Assembly (NCBI GenBank): GCA_003248315.1
Contig: QKWM01000004.1
Span: forward strand, 248,001 to 312,000
Direction of reading: 5' to 3'
Source of the DNA: Streptomyces sp. SW4
Lineage (GTDB): Bacteria > Actinomycetota > Actinomycetes > Streptomycetales > Streptomycetaceae
DNA length: 64,000 nucleotides
The notes under the pieces are model-generated. The model was not told the DNA's origin, searched no databases, and saw only the letters and a list, made by a program, of their open reading frames with translations. Position numbers and translations under genes: made by a program. This document shows positions 46,897-55,428 of this stretch, piece after piece. Each line of letters begins with the position of its first letter. Within the stretch, counting starts at the first letter, position 1.

Positions 46897-48023
46897 TTCT
46901 CTCCTCGCAGGTAGGCATCTTCCACGCGCTGTTCCTCGGCGCTCAGCTCGAGGTTCAGGTGCCGACGCAGGTAGTTCACGGTCAAGGTCAGGTTCTGGTG
47001 GCTCTTGCTAACCCGTCCGCCGACCAGCGCGCGACCCTCCCAGTCGGCGTTGGCGCGTGACCAGTCCACCGACGACAGGCGCTTGAGCGTCGGCGTCCAA
47101 CTCCGCGGCACCAGCGACTCGCGCAGCAGCGAGTTACCCACCCGTCCCAGCGCGTGCAGAGCGATTCCATGGCTGTGCAGGTAGTCGCGGCGCACGTCCG
47201 GCGCCGACAGCTCCCGGCGCCGCACCAGCTTCCACTCCGGTATCACGGCGTCGACCGCAGTCCAGTACGCCTCGGCCAGCGACTGGGACTGCTCCTTGGT
47301 GATCTTCAGGCCCTGCAACAGGGATTGGGTGGCGTAGTACACCGAGCTCAAGGTGAACAGCTTACGTGAGCGCTGGGACAGCGTGGAGTTCTCCATCTCC
47401 ACATACCCCTTGAACACCGGCGCCCGCATCGCCAGCAGCCGCACCGTGGTCGCCAGATCATCACGATGGTCGTACAGAACCCCGATGGAGCGCGGCGGCC
47501 GTACGGCATGCCGGTTCAGATCGGCGAACATCTGCTGGCAGCGGGCGAGCCCGGCGTCGTGGAAGAACACCACGGCGATCGTCTCCTCGCCCAGGTCGGG
47601 ATTCTCCTTCAGCGCCTGTTCGATAGCAGCGCGCCTATGCTGACCGTCGTTGATCAGGAACCGGGCGGCCATCGAGATCCGGATCTGCCCGGCCCGCATC
47701 CCGACGCCGCTGTCCGTGATGCCCTCGAAGCGGATGTCGCCGTCGACGGACGCCGTCAGCGCGCTGAAGACGTAGTCGGTGGGGTTGTCGACGATGTAGC
47801 GCGTCAGTGCCGGCAGCCGCCCCTTGTTCAAGATCCGCTGGGCGCGTACTTCGGGTGCCAGCTCGTCCTCGTCGAAGAGGAAGATCTTCGGGATGAGCCG
47901 CAACGGGCACATGGACACGTAGAACTCGCGTCCGGCCTGGATGCCTCTGATGGCCGGAAAAATGTACTCAAATCCGGCAGACGTCGCCGACTCGGCGGGC
48001 TGAGAAGTTACGGAAGATCCCAC
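46893..48023 (-). CDS. dndB: DndB, DGQHR regulator of phosphorothioation
   Basis: 376 aa, intact. YIFPAIRGIQAGREFYVSMC at the N-terminus and the DGQHR motif at residues 126-130 (RFLINDGQHRRAAIEQAL), then IAVVFFHDAGLARCQQMFAD and LNRHAVRPPRSIGVLYDHRD. In other hosts DndB represses dnd transcription and lowers modification frequency. It starts 77 bp from dndA, facing away from it, with an inverted repeat in between that is a good candidate for its own operator. Confidence 0.93.
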   Translation of the reverse strand: MGSSVTSQPAESATSAGFEYIFPAIRGIQAGREFYVSMCPLRLIPKIFLFDEDELAPEVRAQRILNKGRLPALTRYIVDNPTDYVFSALTASVDGDIRFEGITDSGVGMRAGQIRISMAARFLINDGQHRRAAIEQALKENPDLGEETIAVVFFHDAGLARCQQMFADLNRHAVRPPRSIGVLYDHRDDLATTVRLLAMRAPVFKGYVEMENSTLSQRSRKLFTLSSVYYATQSLLQGLKITKEQSQSLAEAYWTAVDAVIPEWKLVRRRELSAPDVRRDYLHSHGIALHALGRVGNSLLRESLVPRSWTPTLKRLSSVDWSRANADWEGRALVGGRVSKSHQNLTLTVNYLRRHLNLELSAEEQRVEDAYLRGEK

Positions 48024-48037
48024 GCGCTCACGCTATC

Positions 48038-48059
48038 GTACGTCAGGTAGATGACGTAC
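48038..48059. promoter_or_regulatory. Inverted repeat in the dndA-dndB divergent promoter
   Basis: GTACGTCA (48038-48045), 6 nt, TGACGTAC (48052-48059); perfect. It lies 15 bp upstream of the dndB ATG and 41 bp upstream of the dndA ATG. It contains TACG-12 nt-CGTA, close to the TACG-10 nt-CGTA element I recall reported for Salmonella DndB. Confidence 0.65.
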
Positions 48060-48099
48060 AGGACGCGCAGATTAACGCTCGAAGGTGGGTTTGGGTTCG

Positions 48100-49244
48100 A
48101 TGGTGACGTACCTCGATGCGGCGGCGACGACGCGCGTGGACCAGCGAGTGGCCGATGTGGTTCTACACTGGATGACCGCGGAGTTCGGCAACGCAGGCAG
48201 CCGTCACGAGTACGGCGTCCGGGCCAAGCGCGGCGTGGAGCGGGCTCGCGAGTACCTGGCGAGCACCGTGGCCGCCGAGCCGGACGAGTTGATCTTCACC
48301 AGTGGCGCCACGGAAAGTAACAACATCGCCCTGCTTGGGCTCGCCCCCTACGGCGAGCGTACCGGCCGGCGCCACATCATCACCTCCGCCATCGAGCACA
48401 AGGCCGTCCTCGAGCCCCTGGAGCACTTGGTCGGCCGGGGGTTCGAGGTCGACTTCCTCAAGCCCGGTCCGTCCGGCCGGATCACCGTGGAAGCGGTGAT
48501 GGAACGGCTGCGGCCGGACACCCTCCTGGTGTCGTTGATGCATGTGAACAACGAGACCGGGGTGATCCAGCCGGTCGCCGACCTCGCGCACCTACTGCGC
48601 GCCACACCTACATACCTGCACGTCGACGCCGCCCAGGGGTACGGCAAAGTACCCGGTGACCTCACAGCCCCCATCGACATGATCAGTATCAGCGGCCACA
48701 AGATCGGCGCCCCTAAAGGCGTGGGGGCACTGGTCACCCGCCGTCGCGAGGAGATGGACGACGAGCGGGTCCCCTCGAGCCCATCATGTTCGGCGGAGGC
48801 CAGGAGCGGAAACTGCGTCCCGGCACCTTGCCCGTTCCTCTGATCATGGGGTTGGCCGAGGCGGCGAAGATCTTTGAAGCCGAGCACGCCCAGTGGCAGG
48901 CCGCTGCCCAGGATCTGCGCTCCCGGCTCCTGGCCGGCCTTGCGTCGACGCGGTTCCAGGTCAACGGCGACCAGGAGCACGTCGTTCCGCACATCCTCAA
49001 CCTGTCCTTCGACAACGTGGATGCTGAGGCGTTCCTCGTCACCCTCAAGGACCTGGTCGCGGTCGCGACCGGTTCGGCGTGCACCAGCGCTTCGTACACC
49101 CCCAGCCATGTGCTCCGCGCCATGGGGCTGTCCGAGGAGGCGGCCTCAAACGGCTTGCGCTTCTCCTGGGTCCCCGGGCAGACAACAGACCTGGACGTAG
49201 AAGAGCTGGCCCGAGGAATCGCGAAGCTGAGGCCGCGTTCCTGA
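48100..49244 (+). CDS. dndA: DndA, cysteine desulfurase, frameshifted near 48770
   Basis: About 381 aa from ATG 48100. It is a class V aminotransferase/NifS-like enzyme: MVTYLDAAATTRVDQRVADV, TSGATESNNIALLGLAPYGE, AIEHKAVLEPLEHLV, VSLMHVNNETGVIQPVADLA, HVDAAQGYGKVP, PLP lysine K201 in SISGHKIGAPKGVGALV, and the persulfide Cys at about 328 in ATGSACTSASYTPSHVLRAM. One C is missing from the CCCC run near 48770; restored, VPLEPIMFGGGQERKLRPGT reads through. It mobilises sulfur from L-cysteine for DndC. The divergent arrangement matches S. lividans. Confidence 0.9.
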
Positions 49245-49250
49245 CCACCC

Positions 49251-50686
49251 TCATTCCCGCACTCGGACAAGGCGGTGCCCGCGCAGCGCCTTTCCGCAGC
49301 GGGCGAGTTCGCTCTCCCATCCCTTCTCAGTGCCGATTAGGTGCGGGTTTGCGTACAAGCCCGCCCGCACCTCGGCCTCGGTCAGCCGCCGGTACTTGGC
49401 CGCGTCCGGGTCGTCGGGGTGAAGGAACTCGTGCTTGCGGTGCAGTAGTGGCCGGTTGTCGCGGCTGTCGTACGAGCGGTGGAAGGCATCGAACGTTGTG
49501 AGGTCCACCTGGTAGGACGTCAGCAACCGGGGATGGGGGTCGCGGTCGAAGTCCGCGTAGTCCAGCCAGCTGACCGCTCGCCCCGGTGGCAGAGCTTGGT
49601 CACCGTCCAGTCCTGCGGGCGCCCGGCAACGATCGACGCGCAATGCTCATACAGCCGCAGCACCGTGGGCATCCGCTCCACAGCTCGCCGGTGGACGTAC
49701 AAGGCGGTGGGCGTCAGCTTGCCCACTGCGGAGGCGTTCATCGCGCCGCGGACGTAGGTGTCGTCCCGTAGCTTGAGCAGCAGCCGGTCCGCGCGCTTGC
49801 ATGCCTCCTTGTAGGACGAGAAGAAAGCCCGGATGTCCAGTTGCACAGTCAGCGGCAGGCTGGTGAACGGCCCCCGGCCGTTGAACAGTTCCACCGCGAG
49901 GAACAGCAGTGTGTTGAGGGTCGTCCGCTTGGCTCCCTCGTCCACCTTGGCCGGGTCGGCGGATTCGCGGACAAGCCGGTTCACCTCGGCCGGACGTAGA
50001 TGCTCCAGCAACTGGGCCGTGGGTACGGGCATCTCCTCCAGCCGCGGCGGCCGGCCGCGACGCTCCACGTGGTCGACCAGCGCGGCAATTGCGGAGGTCG
50101 TGTCGTCGGAAGCTAGCCACTGGTCGTCGGCGATGATGCGACGCGCCAGGTAGCTCAGCCGCGCCGTGTCGTCCTTGAAGGCGTAGATGATCCCCGGCGA
50201 TGCGGAGACAGCACGGACTCCCGTGACTTCTTCCACGTACGTCCGCAGCTCGCTGGCCCCATACAGGTGCTGGAATGTCTTGCGCCGGGTCAGCAGGCCG
50301 TCGCCGTACTCCTCACCGCTGACCTTCGACCGTTCCCAGGTCAGACGCGCGGAAACGATCAAGACCGTGCCTGCCAGCTCCCAGGCGCGCCGAAGAGTGC
50401 GATGCCGCTCCGCGGGGTCCTCGATGACGTTCAGGACGTAGGTCAGCAGCACGACTGGACACGGCTCCACGCGCACGTCCGGCTGGTAGAACGGATCCCA
50501 GCCGACCGCTACACACCCCATGTGCCGCAGCGCGCGCACATCCTCTCCACGCCCGCAGCCGTAGTCGAGAACCGTACCGCCGGGCAAGATCTGCCTGTCG
50601 GCGATCGCCTGGCGGGCTGGAACCGAGAGCCCACCTCTGCTGATCGCAGTCAGCCGACGCTCGCTCCCCCAGTCACCATCGTCCAT
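49251..50686 (-). CDS. DNA phosphorothioation-associated methyltransferase, frameshifted near 49590
   Basis: ATG 50686 with AAGGA upstream; about 479 aa. The SAM motif I is GGTVLDYGCGRGEDVRALRH (residues 36-55), followed by CVAVGWDPFYQP and VVLLTYVLNVIEDPAERHRT. Further motifs: RRKTFQHLYGASELRTYVEE, VNRLVRESADPAKVDEGAKR, then after one base change AVSWLDYADFDRDPHPRLLT and HRKHEFLHPDDPDAAKYRRL. This matches the known family of putative methyltransferases found with dnd genes. The substrate is undefined. It converges on dndA with only 6 bp between stops. Confidence 0.85.
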
Positions 50687-50925
50687 TGATCACGTCCTTA
50701 CGCGCGCTCAACTGACGGGCCGGCTGCGTCCCACGGGATGGCCGTCGAACACCCTGAGCGCCGGAATCCCCGGGATACGTCTCAGCCCGGGGATACGACC
50801 AAGGTCAGTGGTCCACCAGGGCTTTCCCTCGAGGATAGCGTTGACCGTCAAGCGAGGGGGAGCTTTCCGTGCCCGGAGGGCTCCCGCCCTCATGACTCCG
50901 CCGGCGAGGACATCCGGCGTTCCTG
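50687..50925. other. Short gap, possible 61-aa frame
   Basis: About 240 bp. A minus-strand frame at 50708-50893 (KPWWTTDLGRIPGLRRIPGI) has a poor ribosome site and no recognised family, so it is not called. Confidence 0.3.
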
Positions 50926-51519
50926 TTACGTCATCCCCTGTGGTTCGTCGTGGACGATCTCACGCATGGGGACCAGCTTTCCGTCACGGATCTCCCAAAC
51001 CTCTTTGAACGCCGCGCAACGGGCGAGGACGTCGGCGCCGTCGCGCACCAGCTGGTGAGAGCGGGTGGTCGCCAAGAACATGCGTCTGGGGCGTTCTGGC
51101 GCCCCGGGTATAGCAGACTTTGAGTAGCGGGCTGTGCCAGTGTGCAGCAAGAACGGGCACCCTGCAGACCTGTCCGTAGCCGCAAAGGTCGCGCACTCAA
51201 CGTGCATCGGAGGATCCAGTGTCAGGCGACGCCGGATCACTGCAGGACCACCGATCACGGCCCGCCAGTAGTCAAGAGGGGCACCGCACAGACCGCACAA
51301 CCCGTCACGGATGCACTCCAGACGTCGAGCGCCGTCGACCTCAGTGAAATCCGGAAGTCCGTCGGGGCGAATTGCCGTAACGTACGAGATCGGGTAGCCC
51401 CTGCGGTCGCGAGGACGCCGAGCAAGCCACTTAGGCAATGCTGTTACGCTTCTTTTGGCAGCCGGGTTATCTGGCCTCATCGACAAACTCCAATGCTCGG
51501 TCTGAACCATGTCGCTCAT
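50926..51519 (-). CDS. Cys-rich hypothetical protein (HNH-like zinc site without clear catalytic His)
   Basis: 197 aa from ATG 51519; ATG 51480 is an alternative. The conserved core is CIRDGLCGLCGAPLDYWRAV, then LTLDPPMHVECATFAATDRS and AGCPFLLHTG, i.e. C-x2-C, H-x2-C and a later C, a treble-clef-like zinc site. The C-terminal part (QLVRDGADVLARCAAFKEVW) is helical. Similar proteins of unknown role are frequent in actinomycetes. It lies upstream of, and codirectional with, the methyltransferase, so it may belong to the phosphorothioation island. Confidence 0.7.
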   Translation of the reverse strand: MSDMVQTEHWSLSMRPDNPAAKRSVTALPKWLARRPRDRRGYPISYVTAIRPDGLPDFTEVDGARRLECIRDGLCGLCGAPLDYWRAVIGGPAVIRRRLTLDPPMHVECATFAATDRSAGCPFLLHTGTARYSKSAIPGAPERPRRMFLATTRSHQLVRDGADVLARCAAFKEVWEIRDGKLVPMREIVHDEPQGMT

Positions 51520-52434
51520 AAGCGCCTGGCTGATGGTCGTGGCTTTTCGTGCTCATAGCCGCCAGCCGCCCTCGCTGACTTGGTGAGCTCTTCGAATAGG
51601 TCCACGTTGACATGGAGTGGATCAAGGTATCCAGTCATTCGCGTCTGCCGTGAGCGATGGGAGTGAGGTATGCGCTGCATGCGATTCGCCTAGGACTGGA
51701 TGCTCGCCGGGATTAATCGACCCGAAGGAAATTTGAGCTTTGGCTCGGGCCGTGTCCCGCGTGATGGTCGAATCGAATCTCCGGGCACTGACATTCCATC
51801 GGAGTCACGGCCCTGGACGGGGTTCGCGGCGTGACCGTTGCCGGTCTCGACGCAAGGTGGTGGCGAGGGAACGCGCCGTCGATCAAACGGAAGGCTGGAG
51901 AGCAGATGCGTGGCTGTACGCGTCACTCAGTAGCGATAGGTCTTCAAGGCGAGCCCTGGAGGCGCCTCGATAACCCCTGCCCGTGATCGTGTTACGTGCT
52001 CTACGGAAAGCGCGCCGACGCCGACATAAGCGGCGGCGTTGCCGGTGCCGGGTCTCTCTCACCGGACGCGTCTGGGAGTGAAGACCTTAACTTCTCATCC
52101 CTCGGGTGAGTCTGTAGAACAGCGACAATACTCGTGGGGGCGCTACCGAACTGCGGTGTGAGGCCATGTGCGGCCAAGGTGCGGCCGGACGCCTTTGGAC
52201 GGTGTACAACGAGGAATCACGGATCAGGACGCCGCACATGCTCTGATCAGGCAAAATGGCACCCGGCACCACGAGCCAGCACCGCCTATCACAATCGCTC
52301 ATGGTCACGACCAGCGGCTGGGTGGCGTCGAGCAGGACGCCGTAGTGGGCGGTGCCGTTCGTGCGGCCGATGGCGAGCCGGATCAGCGGCGGGACAAGGA
52401 ACCTCCGTGGAGGTAGGCGGCGGGGAGGAAGTGG
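51520..52434. other. Long non-coding stretch
   Basis: About 900 bp with no supported gene on either strand; frames are short and atypical. Slightly lower GC than the surroundings. This could be the right boundary of the dnd island. No direct repeat or tRNA end was seen. Confidence 0.4.
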
Positions 52435-52654
52435 TCAGACGCGTACGGCACACAGTCCGTCGTGGTCGGTGGCGAGGGCGCAGTCATCCTCGCAGGGGTG
52501 GCCGGCAAGGGCCTGGGCGGTGCCGGCCTGCTCGTGGCAGTCGATGCACCAAGCCGGCCGCCTCGGCGAGGTCGCGGTTGCGGGCGAGGAAGCCGGTGGA
52601 ACCGCAGCGCTCGCAGCGCTGAGCCTCGGCAGCGGGGGCGGGTTCGTCAGGGAT
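52435..52654 (-). CDS. Small CxxC zinc protein, frameshifted
   Basis: Combining frames gives EPAPAAEAQRCERCGSTGFL, ARNRDLAEAAG, then WCIDCHEQAGTAQALAGHPC and DDCALATDHDGLCAVRV with a TGA at 52435. Two CxxC pairs and later Cys/His suggest a zinc ribbon. No start codon with a ribosome site is evident near 52654. One base change near 52555 is needed. Confidence 0.4.
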
Positions 52655-52728
52655 GCCTCTTTCTGGGGTGAAGGCGTGTACGCGGCCTGGCGAAGGCAGG
52701 GCCCTGGCAGGCGTGCCGGGCCCTGTTG

Positions 52729-53415
52729 TCAGCCGCGGTGGACGATGGTGAGGCGGTTCTCCGCGCTCTGAGGCAGCCGGTGGCGTGCCACCGGGACCGG
52801 GGATGCGAGCGAGGCCGCGAAGAGTGCGACCAGTTCGTTGGGGACGCTCGGGCTGAAGTTCGCGCACCACAGATAGGGGGCACCGAAGATGGGCTCGGCC
52901 CATGCCTGCCAGCCCATCAGGTCCTCCCGCAGATCGGCGTCGGCGATCAGGTCCGGCAGCGTCTCGAGCGAAACGTGCGAGGCGAAGCCGGGGTCCGTGG
53001 CGGCGGTGAAGGGACGGTCCACGTCACGGATCCAGCCCTGAGCGCTCAACGCCGTGACCACCGTCTCGGGCGCGTCGAAGCCCGTATCGGGCACCGCGCT
53101 CGCGTCGAGGGCGACGAGGAAGTCGTGCAGTGCCTCGTGCGGCACGCCGGTGGTGAAGTACGCGTTCCACTGCATCAGCGCGCTGCCGGCGTCCGAACGC
53201 GCGGAGATCTGCAGGGCCACCCGCAGGCCGCCGAGCGTGAACGGACTGCTGGCCAGGACCCATTCCGCGCCGCGCAGTTCGTCCGGGCTCACATACAGCA
53301 GCGTGTCGCGGGAGGTCGGCCACATACGCCATCCCAGGCCGGTGAGGGTGTCCCCGACCCGCTCGGCGAGGGCGTCGTCGTCGCCGGCCAGATGACGCGG
53401 GGTGACCCAGCGCAC
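52729..53415 (-). CDS. DUF317-family protein
   Basis: 228 aa from GTG 53415. The family pattern is clear: RWVTPRHLAGDDDALAERVG, DALHDF-type helix and WNAYFTTGVPHEALHDFLVA, WAEPIFGAPYLWCANFSPSV, PNELVALFAASLASPVPVAR. DUF317 proteins are nearly confined to streptomycetes and are abundant on plasmids; role unknown. The N-terminus is short for the family, so the start may lie upstream across a frame change. First of several relatives in the next 6 kb. Confidence 0.8.
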   Translation of the reverse strand: MRWVTPRHLAGDDDALAERVGDTLTGLGWRMWPTSRDTLLYVSPDELRGAEWVLASSPFTLGGLRVALQISARSDAGSALMQWNAYFTTGVPHEALHDFLVALDASAVPDTGFDAPETVVTALSAQGWIRDVDRPFTAATDPGFASHVSLETLPDLIADADLREDLMGWQAWAEPIFGAPYLWCANFSPSVPNELVALFAASLASPVPVARHRLPQSAENRLTIVHRG

Positions 53416-53481
53416 CAGGTCCGGCGAGGCGGGCGAGAGGAATCAGAGGGATGGTGCGGGTTCAGGGGCGCCTCCGTGGGC

Positions 53482-53973
53482 TCAGGGGTGGTTCACTGCC
53501 GCCACTGGGCGGGTGCCGCGCCGTCGGCGCGGCGGGGCTTCGGTCGGCTCGTGCCAGGTCAGCGCGACCGCGACGTGGGGCAGGAGGGGGCCGAACTGCT
53601 CGGCCTGCTCCGGCTCGGTGAGCAACAGCACCGGACGCCCCTGGTCGTCACGGGCATCAGCAACGGCGCCCGCACGGTGAGCCATCGGGAAGTCGGGGTT
53701 AATGGCGAGCTGGACGACGGCCTCGCGGTCACAGGCCGACAGCCGGTCGAGCAGGTCGCCGACGGTCAGCTCCGGCCGTGCTCCGAGCGGCTCGGCTTCC
53801 TTGGCTTCGGCGAAGAACACCACCGGTCGGCCGGCGTCGTCGCGGGTGGGGACCACGCCGCCCAGGCGACGGACCGTGCGGGCGAAGGGGTTGATCCACA
53901 GGCGAACCACCACGTCGCGGTCACTGGCGGACAGACGATCCAGCAGGTCGCCGACGGTCAGCTCCGGGGCCAA
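53482..53973 (-). CDS. Hypothetical protein made of two tandem repeats
   Basis: TTG 53973 with AAGGAGA 6 nt upstream; 163 aa. Two copies of a ~64-residue module: PELTVGDLLDRLSASDRDVV (then VRLWINPFARTVRRLGGVVP) and PELTVGDLLDRLSACDREAV (then VQLAINPDFPMAHRAGAVAD). Each ends with R-D-D-x-G-R-P-V, then FFAEAKEAE or LLTEPEQAE. The family is not recognised. An ATG at 54039 would add 22 residues without a repeat. Duplication of a small adaptor-like module is the best description. Confidence 0.6.
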   Translation of the reverse strand: MAPELTVGDLLDRLSASDRDVVVRLWINPFARTVRRLGGVVPTRDDAGRPVVFFAEAKEAEPLGARPELTVGDLLDRLSACDREAVVQLAINPDFPMAHRAGAVADARDDQGRPVLLLTEPEQAEQFGPLLPHVAVALTWHEPTEAPPRRRRGTRPVAAVNHP

Positions 53974-54077
53974 GACGTTCTCCTTGCAGTAACGGGCGGG
54001 CTCCCGCCAGGGGCCGAGAGCAGGGTACGTGCCGTACATGAGCAGCGGCTCTGAGCCGCGCGTGAAGGGTGACCGGC

Positions 54078-54431
54078 TCACAGGGGACGGGACGTCGCCA
54101 GGACGCGCTGGACCGTGGCCGCGACGATCTCCGCCGGCGTTTCGGTGTCGAAACGGATCCGGTAACCGGGGACCTTGGCGGTACCGGTGACGGCGAGTGC
54201 CCAGCCGTCGCCGTCGGTGCCGGGGCGGCCGAGCGGGAACCATCCGAGATAGAAACGGCCGTCCTTGCTGCTGACGTGAACATCGGCCCGGTCGTCCACG
54301 ACGAGGGTGAAGAACTCCGCCTTGAACAGGTCGGTGACCATCGTCGCCTGGCCGGGTCCAAGCTGCCAGGAGCGCAGCCGTAGGGCCTCGGTGGTGGTAG
54401 AGAATCCGGGCGTGGAAGCTTCCACGGTCAC
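54078..54431 (-). CDS. Short DUF317-like protein
   Basis: GTG 54431 with AGAGAGG upstream; 117 aa: FKAEFFTLVVDDRADVHVSS, KDGRFYLGWFPLGRPGTDGD, WALAVTGTAKVPGYRIRFDT, ETPAEIVAATVQRVLATSRP. This corresponds to one DUF317-type domain. Codirectional with its neighbours. Confidence 0.6.
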   Translation of the reverse strand: MTVEASTPGFSTTTEALRLRSWQLGPGQATMVTDLFKAEFFTLVVDDRADVHVSSKDGRFYLGWFPLGRPGTDGDGWALAVTGTAKVPGYRIRFDTETPAEIVAATVQRVLATSRPL

Positions 54432-54583
54432 GGGCAACACCTCTCTGACCTGGGGTTTCGGGGAAGGTCGTCTACGTTGACATGCCCCTGGCGGCTTTAC
54501 CAGTCTTTCCGCGATCTTTCCTGTCTGCCCCCGGCGAACTGCCGGGCGCGGGTCTCGCGCCTCCGACAGGTGGACGGGCTGCC

Positions 54584-55318
54584 CTATGCGTGGGTCGTGG
54601 CCGACCAGGCGGCCCCGAGTTCCACCAGCCTCCGGCGGAGCTGGCCTCGCTGCTCCTCCAGGACCAGCGAGGTGGGCGACAAGACGAAGACGTTGTCCCG
54701 GTACGGGAGGAACCCGAGCTGCTTCCATCCTCTGGCGATCTTGGCCGTCACGCGGTTCCACTCGGCTTCGTTGCGCAGTCGGTTCGCACTCAGGTCGTAG
54801 ACCGCGGGCGAGCACGCCACGGCTCGGCATCCGGGCATCAGCCGGAAGATGGCTTCGGCGGCGAGGATGACACCCAAGCCTCGCCCTCTCCATTCTTCGC
54901 GCAGGGTGACGCGGTCCATGACGAGCAGTGCGGAACCGCTGTACTCCAGCAGCTCACTGACCTCGGCCGTGTAGTAGCCCGTGGCGGGATCGAGGAGGGC
55001 CTGGGCGATCTCATAGAGGTCCTCCGATGCCTCCTCCATGGCCGCGTACGCATTGCGTCCGCGGTCGAGGTGCACACGGAAGAAGGTCATCGAGCCGACC
55101 GCGCTGTCGCTCGCGGTGTACGCCGGGCAGTCCTCTGGGTCGCACGCGCCGGAGGCCGTCGGGCAGCGGCTGATGTCGTGCTCCCGGCGGCGGTGGAGGA
55201 TCTCAACGCTCCACTCTTCCAAGGTGTCCACGTCAGGGGTGTCACTCAGCGTGTCGTTGTAGACGATGCGCAGGTGCAGCTCGGAGGGGTCGCCGGGGAG
55301 CGACAGGGGCTCGATCAC
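54584..55318 (-). CDS. GNAT-like acetyltransferase
   Basis: 244 aa. The acetyl-CoA binding motif is VTLREEWRGRGLGVILAAEA (R/Q-x2-G-x-G/A type), preceded by a beta strand (GSALLVMDRVTL) and followed by LMPGCRAVACSPAVYDLSAN. The N-terminal 90 residues (VYNDTLSDTPDVDTLEEWSV, CDPEDCPAY) are specific to this protein. Substrate unknown. GGAG-type site before the ATG is weak. Confidence 0.65.
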   Translation of the reverse strand: MIEPLSLPGDPSELHLRIVYNDTLSDTPDVDTLEEWSVEILHRRREHDISRCPTASGACDPEDCPAYTASDSAVGSMTFFRVHLDRGRNAYAAMEEASEDLYEIAQALLDPATGYYTAEVSELLEYSGSALLVMDRVTLREEWRGRGLGVILAAEAIFRLMPGCRAVACSPAVYDLSANRLRNEAEWNRVTAKIARGWKQLGFLPYRDNVFVLSPTSLVLEEQRGQLRRRLVELGAAWSATTHA

Positions 55319-55376
55319 CGCAGCAGCCTAAGTGAGGTCATCGAGTCGGCCCTGGGGCTGCGTTGGACATGGCGAA

Positions 55377-55408
55377 GCCCCCGGAACCGCGAGGCGGATT
55401 CCGGGGGC
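55377..55408. terminator. Hairpin terminator after the surface-protein gene
   Basis: GCCCCCGGAA (55377-55386) and TTCCGGGGGC (55399-55408) pair perfectly over 12 nt, about 20 bp beyond the stop at 55429. Confidence 0.65.
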
Positions 55409-55428
55409 CGTATGAGAGGGGTGTGTTG

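Noticed and set aside
42754..51519. dndF, dndG, dndH or other known Dnd restriction genes
   Set aside because: No large helicase or DptF/G/H-like proteins are encoded; the downstream genes belong to other families.
51520..52434. tRNA or direct-repeat attachment site at the right edge of the dnd island
   Set aside because: No cloverleaf or repeat matching the left side (37.5-37.7 kb) could be found by eye.
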